Shown here one piece after another: positions 1 to 9,519 of a DNA stretch of 52,220 nucleotides. The position numbers were made by a program, and so were the translations under genes. The stretch is from Bacteroidia bacterium (GTDB taxonomy: Bacteria; Bacteroidota; Bacteroidia; Bacteroidales; Prolixibacteraceae). Position 1 is the stretch's first letter, and each line of letters starts with the position of its first letter. The DNA is taken from contig JANYKW010000172.1 in NCBI GenBank assembly GCA_025358025.1, forward strand, positions 1-52,220, written 5' to 3'. The notes beneath the pieces were generated by a model. It was not told where the DNA came from. It ran no database searches and was given only the letters and a program-made list of their open reading frames with translations.

Positions 1-2369
1 GGATGAATGCCCAATATTCCATGATACATCATAATGAGAGGTGAAACTGCACAGTGACTCCATTGATGTCCTGAGTCATGCCTTACCTCCCAGTCTTCCT
101 GCAACGTGTTATTCTCAATTACTGAATCCATGCTGCCCCACCGTTTTCTAAAGTCATCTATAACAATTTGTATAGCATTACCTTTTGCCAAAGCCCAATA
201 TCTCCAGATCGCATTGCAAGGGTATGAAAGGCCTAAATCCTTCGGACATTCAGATATAATTTTAAGTGCATTCTCGCTATTGCCGCCAGGGCATTGGTTA
301 TAGATTATTGAGGTTGCCAAACTCCTGTCACAATACCGTATTTCCTTCTCCTCTTGCACCCATGGAAGATTGCATACAAAGACTTTTTTAACTGAATCCC
401 AGTACTTTTCAACACACGATTTCTCAAGTTGAATGCCAAAATTCGAAACTTCGGTGCTCCAGTCGTTGTTGCCAAATTCACTGCAAAGTAGACTCAATGC
501 ATGTTGACACATGGCTGCCACGTATAGATTTAATGCACATTGCTTGTGCCGTTGTTTTTTAAAGGCGATGTGGTCCATCCATACTGACGGCATTCCCAAA
601 TTCTCCACCGGAATCAAACCATCCTCACCAACTGATTTTTTTAGAAATTTAAAAAAAGTAAGCAACCGCGGATAGGTTTCCTTCAAGGCATCGGTTTTGC
701 CGGTATACAAAAAATAATACCATGAGTCGAAACAAAAACCTACGCTATGATCAACAATTGGTCCCCATCCGGTTAGCTGCATCTGTCTTTCCATCACCCG
801 GGCAAGCCTGTCGAAAGCAGGCCAGCTATCCATAAAAACGCCATCTGTGCCTAGCCCCTGACCGAATGTATTAACAAAACGAGCAGGTAAAAGCGTATCG
901 CCGAACGAATAATAAATTGCATGAAGCTGGTGGCTCCCGTCACCACTGTACTGTTGTCTCTCCCGGGCCATCCCATCAACAATTGTATCCTGAGCACAGT
1001 TATACAAGGTATTTACTGAGGCATTGATAACGCGCTGCAATATTTTGTCATTGGTAAAAATATCAGGGTTATGTTTCCAAGGGTACATTCTTCTCCTGAT
1101 AGCAATGTTCTTAAGTATTACCGGTCGATTGTAATTCCTCAAATGAAATTGTATCCATCGATAACTTTCAAAATCAAAAGTCTCGAAATTATTTTCACCC
1201 TCACTGCAGACAAATCGTGTCCATGAGTTGAAATGAGAATTTAGAAATACAGGCCCACCAGGCTTATGAGCTTCATGAACAAGTATTTCAACAATTGTTC
1301 CTTCCGGGGCATCAATTGTAAAATTCGGCCACCCAACCATTTGTTCCTTACATTCAAATGTTACTGTTGCAGCCCAATCTTTCCTGATGCCAATCCTCCA
1401 TTCCTCATTTTTAATTTCTTCAGCAGGACTTCCCCACTCGTATTCAAAGGCATCCGGAGTTATTGATTCAAAATAATCTTCAGCAGGTCGTTTCCAATAT
1501 ATCCACGCAGATTCACGCAAGGTAAATCCATCAATGATCGTTTCCTTCATTAACGGAACAGAACGCTCCCGGATCGAACAGATATCCCTGTTCCCGGAAA
1601 TTTCCCACAAATATTCAGGGGTGCCATTACACACTGATGGTTTATCACCACGAGAACCATAAATTTTTGATGTCAGCCATTTTTTATCAGGCACAAATCC
1701 GGGAATATCCCACCCGAAGGGGTATAATCGTGAATCGAACTCTTCCTGAAATGAACGCAGAAACCATCGTTTATAGTTACCGGGACGCCAGCTACGGGCA
1801 AGAGACGATTGCCAGCTATGATCTGATATAATTTGAGAAACAGAACCATCTGGCATTTCAATGTCAAGCTTAAAAATAAATCCTGGTTTACCCATTGGCA
1901 TTGTCCCGTCTCCATGCCCAAAATATAAGACTGTGCAGGCCACCACATTTTCCCCGGTGGTAAGATAACCTGACAAATCCAGTGAATCTGCCTCCATCCA
2001 TCTTGGATCGCAAGGTGCCGGTCCCCATTGTACACGTTTCCCGTTGATTGTCAATTTATACCGGCTGTCTGCGAGAATATGCCCAAAAGCTGTTTTGGGT
2101 GTACTACTTAGCAGGATGCTTTTCCTGAAAAGTATCACTGTATTGGCAAGGCAACGCTCCATCGGATACCATATCCATCGTGCCGGAGATAAATCAATCG
2201 GATTTAGAATTGAATTATTTTCAGGAGATAACAGAACCGGAACTGGCAATTTTGATTTGTCTTCAACAACGGTATTGCTGGCCACCTTTTCAGAGATCAA
2301 TATAGCACCGCCAGAAAGGGCAGATGTTTTAATGAAATTTCTTCTTGAAAAATATTTAGAATTATGCAT
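1..2369 (-). CDS. GH78-like alpha-L-rhamnosidase, Tat-exported, C-terminus outside window
   Basis: Reading frame open from an ATG at 2369 to the left edge (789 codons, no stop), so the gene is partial. The N-terminus carries a twin-arginine signal, SRRNFIK followed by a short hydrophobic stretch (residues about 8-27), so export is probably by Tat in folded form. The middle has the GH78 signature D-G-M-A-R-E-R-Q-Q-Y-S-G-D, the counterpart of the family's DCPQRxERLGWTGD; the Glu after Arg is the expected general acid. The visible end (HCAVSPLIMMYHGILGI) resembles the end of the family's alpha/alpha barrel. Members remove terminal L-rhamnose from glycans. It lies 59 bp behind the GH39-like gene and is probably cotranscribed with it. 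The motif is divergent from canonical GH78, so specificity is uncertain. Confidence 0.8.
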   Translation of the reverse strand, partial: MHNSKYFSRRNFIKTSALSGGAILISEKVASNTVVEDKSKLPVPVLLSPENNSILNPIDLSPARWIWYPMERCLANTVILFRKSILLSSTPKTAFGHILADSRYKLTINGKRVQWGPAPCDPRWMEADSLDLSGYLTTGENVVACTVLYFGHGDGTMPMGKPGFIFKLDIEMPDGSVSQIISDHSWQSSLARSWRPGNYKRWFLRSFQEEFDSRLYPFGWDIPGFVPDKKWLTSKIYGSRGDKPSVCNGTPEYLWEISGNRDICSIRERSVPLMKETIIDGFTLRESAWIYWKRPAEDYFESITPDAFEYEWGSPAEEIKNEEWRIGIRKDWAATVTFECKEQMVGWPNFTIDAPEGTIVEILVHEAHKPGGPVFLNSHFNSWTRFVCSEGENNFETFDFESYRWIQFHLRNYNRPVILKNIAIRRRMYPWKHNPDIFTNDKILQRVINASVNTLYNCAQDTIVDGMARERQQYSGDGSHQLHAIYYSFGDTLLPARFVNTFGQGLGTDGVFMDSWPAFDRLARVMERQMQLTGWGPIVDHSVGFCFDSWYYFLYTGKTDALKETYPRLLTFFKFLKKSVGEDGLIPVENLGMPSVWMDHIAFKKQRHKQCALNLYVAAMCQHALSLLCSEFGNNDWSTEVSNFGIQLEKSCVEKYWDSVKKVFVCNLPWVQEEKEIRYCDRSLATSIIYNQCPGGNSENALKIISECPKDLGLSYPCNAIWRYWALAKGNAIQIVIDDFRKRWGSMDSVIENNTLQEDWEVRHDSGHQWSHCAVSPLIMMYHGILGIH

Positions 2370-2428
2370 CCCTTTGACAAATCAAGTAATTAAAATGGTT
2401 GTAATTAATCGCAATACCCAGTGAAGAT

Positions 2429-3928
2429 CTAGTTCTTCAATTTAATTACGGCAACAGAAAATGGTTTTAGTTTAACAATCTTGCTTGACAGCGGCACTTG
2501 CGATGGTGGATTTTCTTTTGTCATGATATCGACATAGTTAATACTTGCCTCCTTTGCGTCTGCTGGCAATTGAATTTCTATTTCTGCATTTTTTTTGTTG
2601 ATCAGCAAGATTTTCCGGCCATCCTTCGTTTTAAATCCCTGCGCCCCTACATCAGTGGTTTTTATATCCGTACTCACCAGAATATCACCCGGACCGAAAT
2701 TGTCTTTCAGGAGTTTTAATACCCAATATCTTGCATTAGGCTTTCCATTTTCCCAGTTCATCATGCTTACATCCGGAAATTGTGTCGGGTAACCAACGAG
2801 CTGTGATTCGCCTGCTGCTTCAATTCCAATCTTTGTCAATTCCAGAAAAATGTGAGCATACATGGCACCTGCCAAATTCCAATAATTATCTGCAATAGGA
2901 CCAGATACTTCCGGCGAGCGGAGGATAACTCCTATTTCGTTAATCGTAGTAAATGCATTCGGTGCAAGCCTTTTTCTTATGTTTTCAATGTATCTTACTT
3001 TTTCTAAAAAAGCATCGGCTTTTTCAAAGAAAGTATATTGGTAAAATTCAAGTGGTTGCTTCTCTAATGAAGGTGAGGAATAGTGGTGATAGGAAATTCC
3101 TTCCACTGAGATACCTTTCTTATGATTATTTGGATTTAAAAAGAATTCAAAATATTCAGGATTTCGGACGTTTGCAAGTGATAAACCTATAAATTTTGTT
3201 TCAGGAGAAACCTTTTTCATTTCAGTAACAATGGCATCATACATTTCTGTGTATAGCTTCGGAGAGATGTTATGTTCCAGGTCCGGTTCGTTGAGGACTT
3301 CCCAGTACGGAATCTTATAATAATGGCCTGACTTGTGAAATTTGCCCAATTCATCGGTGAATCCACCTTTAACGTACCAACTCAATAGTCTTGCAAAGTA
3401 GTTGGATACCTCCTTCATTGTAGTGTCCCTTAACTGGGTTCCCTGATTATAATTCCAACAGGTTTTATAAGGATCTGCAGGGTATTTTACCACTGAATCG
3501 GTCTTCCACATCCAGGCCGGGGTGGTACTAAAGTTGATTACAACGGAATGTCCTTCTGTTGCTTTCATAAAAACCTGCATTGTACTGTCCAGATAGTTGA
3601 AATTCCATGAGGTTTTGTCCTTGCCGGGCGGTTCAAGCTCTGCTACTGCCATTTTTGGATAAGGAAACCATGGAACATATCGCACATAATCGGCTCCCAG
3701 ATCTTTCAGAGCTTTGAATGTGGCCGCATGAATGGATGAACCGGGTCGCACCATCGGGTTTTCAACCAATTGTAGCGTAGGAGTAGTTTTTGATATTGTT
3801 ATCGTTTTATCCCAATTAACAGCAACAGCGTTAACGATTTTCTGAGCCTCCAGCCTACAATTGATAATTATAGACATTGCACAGATCAGTGCAATTCGTG
3901 TCGTTTTTAGAATAACTTTTCTGTCCAT
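2429..3928 (-). CDS. GH39-like clan GH-A glycoside hydrolase, secreted
   Basis: 499 residues with an N-terminal hydrophobic signal (about 10-28). A clan GH-A barrel is indicated by WEVLNEPDLEHN at 209-220, where Glu214 would be the acid/base, and by TINEIG at 328-333, where Glu331 would be the nucleophile; HHYSS at 281-285 also fits the fold. Overall order and length resemble GH39 (beta-xylosidase / alpha-L-iduronidase type) proteins found in Bacteroidetes utilization loci, but the family could be a neighbour of GH39. A short C-terminal beta domain follows (about 410-499). It sits downstream of susCD beyond a 546-bp spacer that holds a long hairpin and a promoter-like sequence, so it may be partly uncoupled from susCD. 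Likely role: cleaving a glycosidic bond in the imported oligosaccharide in the periplasm or outside. Confidence 0.75.
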   Translation of the reverse strand: MDRKVILKTTRIALICAMSIIINCRLEAQKIVNAVAVNWDKTITISKTTPTLQLVENPMVRPGSSIHAATFKALKDLGADYVRYVPWFPYPKMAVAELEPPGKDKTSWNFNYLDSTMQVFMKATEGHSVVINFSTTPAWMWKTDSVVKYPADPYKTCWNYNQGTQLRDTTMKEVSNYFARLLSWYVKGGFTDELGKFHKSGHYYKIPYWEVLNEPDLEHNISPKLYTEMYDAIVTEMKKVSPETKFIGLSLANVRNPEYFEFFLNPNNHKKGISVEGISYHHYSSPSLEKQPLEFYQYTFFEKADAFLEKVRYIENIRKRLAPNAFTTINEIGVILRSPEVSGPIADNYWNLAGAMYAHIFLELTKIGIEAAGESQLVGYPTQFPDVSMMNWENGKPNARYWVLKLLKDNFGPGDILVSTDIKTTDVGAQGFKTKDGRKILLINKKNAEIEIQLPADAKEASINYVDIMTKENPPSQVPLSSKIVKLKPFSVAVIKLKN

Positions 3929-3977
3929 TTGTGTTGGTTCTATTTGATAATCTTTTCTCGATTGATTAATTTAAAAT

Positions 3978-4009
3978 CAAAGCTTAAATCCATTCAATTA
4001 TCTGTCAAA
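3978..4009 (-). promoter_or_regulatory. Possible Bacteroidetes promoter for the GH39-GH78 pair
   Basis: On the minus strand TTTG (4009-4006) is followed after 19 nt by TAAGCTTTG (3986-3978). Consensus is TTTG-N19-TAnnTTTG; the -7 box has one extra base. A start near 3971 would give a 5' leader of about 43 nt before the ATG at 3928. Confidence 0.4.
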
Positions 4010-4411
4010 GTTTTCACTGCATCTTCAAAGAGAAAGCAATTTTAACGGATTCCTAATATATGCGACAGTACAACAATGTATCGTTTAATAAGATACCTGA
4101 ACAATTACCGGTGGAACAGGTAAAGAGAAGATATTGCTTAATTATAACTTTGAGATCGTGTTGATCGTAAATGTGATTTGTAAAGAGCAGTAGTTTTCAC
4201 CTATCACACATCCGGGATCAGGAAGGCAGGGGTAAAATGTTTGGTAGTTTTTGAAGAAACTTCACCTCAAATAAGGACTTGAATTAGAACTTCCGTCGAA
4301 AGAAAAGGAATAAATATATTTGTAATCTAATGAGCTACCCCATTGATTCAAAATGTATTTATATGTATATAGCTAATAAAGAGTTGGTTATCTTGCAATC
4401 ATATAAAGGCA

Positions 4412-4466
4412 TTATTATGTTTGATAACCATTGCTTGTGAAAAGCAATGATTATCAAACATAATAA
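4412..4466 (-). terminator. 25-bp hairpin downstream of susD
   Basis: Positions 4412-4436 pair with 4442-4466 around a 5-nt loop. Only one of 25 pairs is not Watson-Crick: C4428 opposite A4450. In minus-strand RNA this is G-U (allowed), in plus-strand RNA it is C-A (broken), so the hairpin is intact only in the susCD transcript. No strong U-run follows, so it may act as a processing or stability hairpin rather than a full terminator. It begins 9 nt after the susD stop. Confidence 0.6.
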
Positions 4467-4474
4467 ACTACTAT

Positions 4475-5980
4475 TTATTTATAGCCAGGATTTTGAGAAA
4501 GGTCCTTATTAACCAGAATTTCAGATGCTGGAATAGGGAATAATGTTTCATAAGAATCAAAAACATAATCGCCTGCAGAAAATGGTATTCCACCCCTGGG
4601 TGTTGTAGGATTGCTTTTTTCAAAAGCACCATGCGCATTCATGAAAGTGGCCATTTCAGTAGGGGTCATTGTCCGTTTTAAATCATACCAACGCTGGTTT
4701 TCAAATGCCAGTTCAATCCTTCTTTCCTTAAGAACAGCAGTTCTGAAAGAAACTTTATCGAGACCGCTTAACTGACTTAGACCAGCTCTGGCTCTAATTG
4801 GATTTATAAATCCATATACTTCCGCAGAAGGACCGGATTGTTCATTGGTGGCTTCAGCAAGCATCAGCAAAACATCAGCATATCTTAAAATTGGCCAGTT
4901 ATCGCCGGGCCGGTTTACAACGGTATGGGCATGATAAAATTTAGTAATAAAGGGAATGGCAGTCCAGACACCGCTGTTGTTGGTGTAACCTTCGGCCAGG
5001 GAAACCGCTTTGCGCAGGTCGCCGGTTTCATAGGCAGCAATAATATCACGCGTTGGCACGTTCCATCCGCCACCATTCGCATTTGTAAATTTAATAACTG
5101 CTCCGTATGACTCTCTGGGGTAAAAATTATAAGTAAAATTACTCCATTCTCCTATATCAGTATTTGCCTGATACTGAACTTCCAGAACAGACTCAGCATT
5201 ATTTTTCTGTTGTGGATCAAATACATCAGCGTATTTCGGCATCAAACTATATCCGGTAATTTGCTTAAGTGTTGTGACCGCATCCGAATATTGTTTCTTG
5301 GTAAGATATACTTTCCCTAACAATCCCAAAGCGGCACCTTTGGTGATTCTTCCTTTTTGAGCTGCAGGTATTGATGCACGATCAGGAAGAGAGGTAATGG
5401 CGGTTTTAAGATCACTTTCAATAAGGGCATAAACATCAGCCACAGGAGACCGCTTATAATTATATGCTTCAGCAGGAGTTGCAATGGGTTCCTTTACAAT
5501 GATTACATCACCGAAACCTTGTACCAGTTGAAAATAATAATAGGCCCTCATAAATTTACACTGCCCTTCAAAATCAAGTTTTAAAGCATTATCCATGGTT
5601 GCGCCCGGAATTTTTGCAAGAACAATATTAATGTTGGTCAAACCACGGTATAATTGATTATACCAATTCGTGATATTGCTTGTTCCGGAATTAATTTGGA
5701 AATATTCAATCGCCTCCAAACTTGGCCCCTGGCCTCTGTCACCGACATTGAAATGGAGTGTGCTATTGTCTGAAACATACTCAGTATAAATCCACTGGAT
5801 TGATGTCAGATCCTGCAATTGAGAATATATACCATTAACGGCAGATTGGACCTGGGACTGATTTTGATAATAAGTCCCTGCCGTAAGTTGGGTCGGATTA
5901 ACTTTATCAAGAAAGCTATCTCCACATGACATCAAGGTCAACCCAAATGCAATGCATGCTATCTTTATTATGTATTTCAT
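4475..5980 (-). CDS. SusD/RagB family outer-membrane glycan-binding lipoprotein
   Basis: 501 residues. Lipoprotein signal peptide with LTLMS-Cys19, followed by GDSFLDKVNPTQ, typical of SusD proteins. The alpha-helical TPR-like body (for example residues near FMRAYYYFQLVQGFGDV) and the C-terminal region with RADVLLMLAEA, KERRIELAFENQRWYDLKR and a final SQNPGY match the SusD-like families. The protein caps the SusC channel on the outer surface and binds the glycan for import. It follows susC by 20 bp, so the two are one operon. A strong hairpin lies immediately after the stop. Binding specificity cannot be read from sequence by eye. Confidence 0.95.
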   Translation of the reverse strand: MKYIIKIACIAFGLTLMSCGDSFLDKVNPTQLTAGTYYQNQSQVQSAVNGIYSQLQDLTSIQWIYTEYVSDNSTLHFNVGDRGQGPSLEAIEYFQINSGTSNITNWYNQLYRGLTNINIVLAKIPGATMDNALKLDFEGQCKFMRAYYYFQLVQGFGDVIIVKEPIATPAEAYNYKRSPVADVYALIESDLKTAITSLPDRASIPAAQKGRITKGAALGLLGKVYLTKKQYSDAVTTLKQITGYSLMPKYADVFDPQQKNNAESVLEVQYQANTDIGEWSNFTYNFYPRESYGAVIKFTNANGGGWNVPTRDIIAAYETGDLRKAVSLAEGYTNNSGVWTAIPFITKFYHAHTVVNRPGDNWPILRYADVLLMLAEATNEQSGPSAEVYGFINPIRARAGLSQLSGLDKVSFRTAVLKERRIELAFENQRWYDLKRTMTPTEMATFMNAHGAFEKSNPTTPRGGIPFSAGDYVFDSYETLFPIPASEILVNKDLSQNPGYK

Positions 5981-6000
5981 CTTTTATATTGTAAGGTTAT

Positions 6001-9000
6001 TTAAAATTTGATAATTGCACCTACTGAAAAAGTTCTTGGGATAGGATACGCCTCATCGTCTCTACCAGGCTGTCTGTTATCTCCACTGGTATTAATTTCA
6101 GGATTGGTTCCAGGATAGTTGGTTACTAAAAGAAGATTATCTACGTTAAAATAGAACCTTGAACTTTTTAATATCTTGGAGTTAGCAGGCAAATTATAGC
6201 CAATTGTAAGTGTCTTAATCCACATATGACTGGCATCATAAACATATCTTGAATTCGATTCACGTGCCCACTTCCAGGTATTGGAGGTAGCTCCTCTGCC
6301 GTCACCAGGTTGTGCTGCCGACCGAAATCTGTTCACTCCTGATTGCAGGATATTGAAAACCCCATCCATATTCATAACAGTTTTTTCAATATCTCTCATG
6401 ATGTCATAATGCTGAGCGCCCATAAACAACAAGTTAATATCCCATTGCTTATAATCTGCACCCAGAGTTAAACCCCAGTTAAAAGCAGGATAAGGGTTGC
6501 CAATTTCAACCATATCCTTTGTATCGTAGGATATCTGTCCATCCCCATCTCCATCAAAATATTTGTAAACGCCTGGAATAGCGCCATCCTGCTTGGGTGA
6601 AGAAGCAACTTCTGCATCAGTTTGGAAAATGCCAATGACCTTAAACCCGGTAATCATACCAATTGGCCGTCCAATCACCGAACGGTTTTGTACTCCATAA
6701 AAACTACCTGACCATAATTCTTTGTTTTTGCCATCAATTTCAAGAACCTTATTCCTGTTAAAGGAGATATTGAAATTGCTGTTGAAATTCAGATCCTTGG
6801 TAATTTTTGTTTTGTAACCAACAGCAAATTCGAATCCAGTGTTTTGAACTTTCCCAACATTTGTCAACGTGGAAGTAAAACCGGTTATTACAGGAACGCT
6901 CACAGACAAAAGCATATTATCTGTTTTCTTATCGTAATATTCTGCGGTAAAAGTCAGCTTGTTTTCAAAAGCTGCCAGATCAAGTCCAATATCCACCTGG
7001 TTGGACTGTTCCCAGCCAATATTGTTGTTGACAAAAGAATTTAAAACCACTCCCGGAGCAAAGGTGTCATTATAAAGATATCCGGCTGCTGCCAGCGTTG
7101 CGGCATTATTGTATTCTCCAATGCTGTTATTTCCCGTTACTCCGAAACTTCCGCGTAACTTCAAATCGTTTACCCACGAAATGCCATCCATAAATGACTC
7201 TTCAGTAAGCCTCCAACCGAGCGATACAGAAGGGAAGTCGCCCCATAGATTGTTTTTACCAAACCTCGAACTTCCTTCACGACGATATGTGGCACTTAAT
7301 AAGTATTTATTTTTATAATCATAATTTAATCGGGCAAAATAAGCCAGCATACTCCATTCTGACTCAGAGGATGTTGGTACTTTTGTTTCTGCCTGTTGCA
7401 AAAACTGTATATCGTTATTAGGAAATTTGTTTCCAGTGCCGGTAATATTTCTCGATCTTGCGTCCTGCGCACTATAACCGAGTTGCCCTTCAATCTTATG
7501 GCTTCCAATGGTTTTATTATAGCTCAAAAGTTGATCTGCAGCGAGGTTGATATATTGATCGTAATATTCCGCTAAGGTTGCATTTTGCGGCGGTGGACTA
7601 TTAAATCCTCCACCTGCCAGGGTGGAAGGCCTGAATTCATTTCTTCGCCAACTATCAATGGATGCATTGAACGAGGATTTAAATTTGAAATCCTTTAAAA
7701 AAGTGATCTGTACAAATGCGTTGGTTGTCAGATTGGTCACCTCTTTGATCCGCTTATACTGCTGCAGTTCCATGAGTGGATTTGTGGAACCGAAAACTCC
7801 ATCCTTGCCACCAACGTATGCATTTATCGTTCCATCTGGATTATATACGGGTGATCGTGGATCTGCCCACAGGGCCTTGCCAATAATACCATCCCTGCTG
7901 TTTGTACCGGCGTAACGTTCTGATGTGAAGGATCCGACAGTATTCATTCCCACCGAAATATAATCATTAAAATCTCCTGTTACGTTAGCCCTTACATTAA
8001 ACCGTTGGAAACCTGTATATTTAACAGCTCCTTCCTGATTCAAATAACCTGCAGATACCAGCGATTTCAATTTACCTTTCCCGGAAGCTATTGTTACATT
8101 ATAATCCTGGAAACCAGAATTTTGATGCAATATTTCGGTTAACCAATCGGTCGAATATACAGTATTTTGAGGATATCTGATACCCGCTGGTATTTCATCG
8201 ATTGTTGGTTCATGCTTATTAAAATATCTCTGCTTATCAATCCAACTCTCCTGCAGGAATGTTGCAAATTCTACCCCATTCATCATTTTGACCCTCCTGG
8301 AAGTTGGTAGGTTTTGCATTCCAAAATTAGCAGTTGCCGTAATTGACAACTCGCCTTCTTTTGCATTTTTTGTTGTAATCAATACAACACCATTGGAACC
8401 CCTGGCACCATAAATAGCTGTAGAAGCAGCATCTTTCAAAATAGTAATACTTTGAATATCACTAGGATTCAGGTTTTGACCAATTGAAGTGCCAACAGCA
8501 AATCCGTCAATTACGTACAATGGGTCACTACCGGCACCTAAAGATCCAACGCCCCTAATTGTGACATTCATCTGCTCACCCGGGGTTCCCGTACGCTGTC
8601 TTACAACAACACCCGGAGCTTGACCCTGCAATAAGCGGGATGCATTTGAAATAGGCATTTCAGGAATGTCACCAATATTGACAACGGAAACAGCGGAAGT
8701 AATATCCCTCTTTCTCTTAGTTCCATAGCCAATCGCCACAACTTCTTCAATACCAATCGTCTGCTCTGCAAGTATAACATTAATGCTGGTTTTATTTCCA
8801 ACCAAAATTTCCTGATTCTGCATACCGACAAACGAAAATACCAAGGTTGAATTTTCAGGAATAGTTATATTATAGCTTCCTGCATTATCAGTAATTACAC
8901 CTGTAGTACTACCTTTTACAACAACTGAAACACCAGGCAGTGAAGCTCCCGATGCGTCGGTTATTTTACCGGAGACCTTTTTTTGCTGCTGCTGGGCTTC

Positions 9001-9360
9001 CGTATTTGGCATCAGCATAATATTGGTACCCTCCATTGCATATACTATATCAGTATTGCTGAATACATTGGTTAGAACTTCTGCCACCGAACTATTTTTC
9101 GCTTCAATGCTTACATCCCGGTTGAGATCGACTTCATTTTTGTTATACACAAAAAGGTAATCCGTCTGACTTTCAATTGCTTCAATTAGTTTGGTAACGT
9201 TCTGATTTTTGAGAGCAACGTTCACTTTGGCAACCTGAGATTTTACATTGGTTGCTAACAAAGATGAAGCAAACACCATAATCAATAGGCACGTTGTTTT
9301 CATTTTTCGAAATAGTTGGTTAGTCGTGTCAAAGAATTCCTTTGACAAATAATTTTTCAT
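6001..9360 (-). CDS. SusC/RagA TonB-dependent receptor with STN signalling domain
   Basis: 1119 residues. Signal peptide within the first 42 residues (an internal Met at 20 would give a shorter one). An STN domain (about 48-118, including VTKLIEAIESQTDYLF) precedes a carboxypeptidase-D-like beta domain (about 128-207, GKITDASGASLPGVSV), a TonB plug (about 215-330, RGVGSLGAGSDPLYVIDG) and a long beta-barrel ending in Phe. The barrel imports oligosaccharide energised by TonB-ExbBD. The STN domain is what lets such receptors signal through a FecR anti-sigma factor, which fits the fecR and ECF sigma genes directly upstream. The 159-bp leader contains a plus-strand terminator and a possible antisense RNA. 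Confidence 0.96.
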   Translation of the reverse strand: MKNYLSKEFFDTTNQLFRKMKTTCLLIMVFASSLLATNVKSQVAKVNVALKNQNVTKLIEAIESQTDYLFVYNKNEVDLNRDVSIEAKNSSVAEVLTNVFSNTDIVYAMEGTNIMLMPNTEAQQQQKKVSGKITDASGASLPGVSVVVKGSTTGVITDNAGSYNITIPENSTLVFSFVGMQNQEILVGNKTSINVILAEQTIGIEEVVAIGYGTKRKRDITSAVSVVNIGDIPEMPISNASRLLQGQAPGVVVRQRTGTPGEQMNVTIRGVGSLGAGSDPLYVIDGFAVGTSIGQNLNPSDIQSITILKDAASTAIYGARGSNGVVLITTKNAKEGELSITATANFGMQNLPTSRRVKMMNGVEFATFLQESWIDKQRYFNKHEPTIDEIPAGIRYPQNTVYSTDWLTEILHQNSGFQDYNVTIASGKGKLKSLVSAGYLNQEGAVKYTGFQRFNVRANVTGDFNDYISVGMNTVGSFTSERYAGTNSRDGIIGKALWADPRSPVYNPDGTINAYVGGKDGVFGSTNPLMELQQYKRIKEVTNLTTNAFVQITFLKDFKFKSSFNASIDSWRRNEFRPSTLAGGGFNSPPPQNATLAEYYDQYINLAADQLLSYNKTIGSHKIEGQLGYSAQDARSRNITGTGNKFPNNDIQFLQQAETKVPTSSESEWSMLAYFARLNYDYKNKYLLSATYRREGSSRFGKNNLWGDFPSVSLGWRLTEESFMDGISWVNDLKLRGSFGVTGNNSIGEYNNAATLAAAGYLYNDTFAPGVVLNSFVNNNIGWEQSNQVDIGLDLAAFENKLTFTAEYYDKKTDNMLLSVSVPVITGFTSTLTNVGKVQNTGFEFAVGYKTKITKDLNFNSNFNISFNRNKVLEIDGKNKELWSGSFYGVQNRSVIGRPIGMITGFKVIGIFQTDAEVASSPKQDGAIPGVYKYFDGDGDGQISYDTKDMVEIGNPYPAFNWGLTLGADYKQWDINLLFMGAQHYDIMRDIEKTVMNMDGVFNILQSGVNRFRSAAQPGDGRGATSNTWKWARESNSRYVYDASHMWIKTLTIGYNLPANSKILKSSRFYFNVDNLLLVTNYPGTNPEINTSGDNRQPGRDDEAYPIPRTFSVGAIIKF

Positions 9361-9363
9361 ACA

Positions 9364-9394
9364 TTTGTTTTTTGGTTGTTAATACTTGATTTTG
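9364..9394 (+). promoter_or_regulatory. Promoter-like boxes antisense to the susC leader
   Basis: TTTG (9364-9367), 19 nt, then TGATTTTG (9387-9394), one mismatch from TAnnTTTG. It points away from susC and toward a plus-strand intrinsic terminator, with no protein gene in between. Confidence 0.35.
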
Positions 9395-9400
9395 TTTGTA

Positions 9401-9458
9401 ATGCTGGTCAGGTAGAGACCATTGGCCGGTGAGTGTTCCTGCACTTTCCGGCTTTTTT
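9401..9458 (+). ncRNA. Candidate cis-antisense small RNA over the susC leader
   Basis: Between a plus-strand promoter-like sequence (9364-9394) and a plus-strand terminator (9425-9458) there is room for an RNA of about 55-60 nt, complementary to the 5' leader of susC. Cis-antisense RNAs in this position, with terminators near the anti-sigma gene, are known in Bacteroides loci controlled by ECF sigma/anti-sigma pairs (DonS type), where they repress the sus operon. Here the RNA is inferred only from promoter, terminator and position; the exact 5' end is a guess. Confidence 0.35.
9425..9458 (+). terminator. Intrinsic terminator on the plus strand in the susC leader
   Basis: GCCGG (9425-9429) pairs with CCGGC (9448-9452); AGTG (32-35) pairs with CACT (42-45) above a small internal mismatch; loop TTCCTG; followed by six T (9453-9458). 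This is a textbook intrinsic terminator for plus-strand transcription, although no plus-strand protein gene lies nearby. Confidence 0.7.
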
Positions 9459-9519
9459 CATTTTTTGTTCATCAGCTTGATTCTATTTCATAGGCAATTC
9501 ATTTGTTTGTTGGATACTG

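Larger units (their letters stand above)
3929..4474. other. 546-bp spacer between susD and the GH39-like gene
   Basis: No credible reading frame on either strand. It holds a 25-bp hairpin next to susD (4412-4466) and a promoter-like pair of boxes near the GH39-like gene (3978-4009). The rest is AT-rich with no repeat that I could see. Confidence 0.7.

Noticed and set aside
1673-2035. Minus-strand 120-residue frame
   Set aside because: Out-of-frame shadow of the GH78-like gene, which has the conserved motifs in its own frame.
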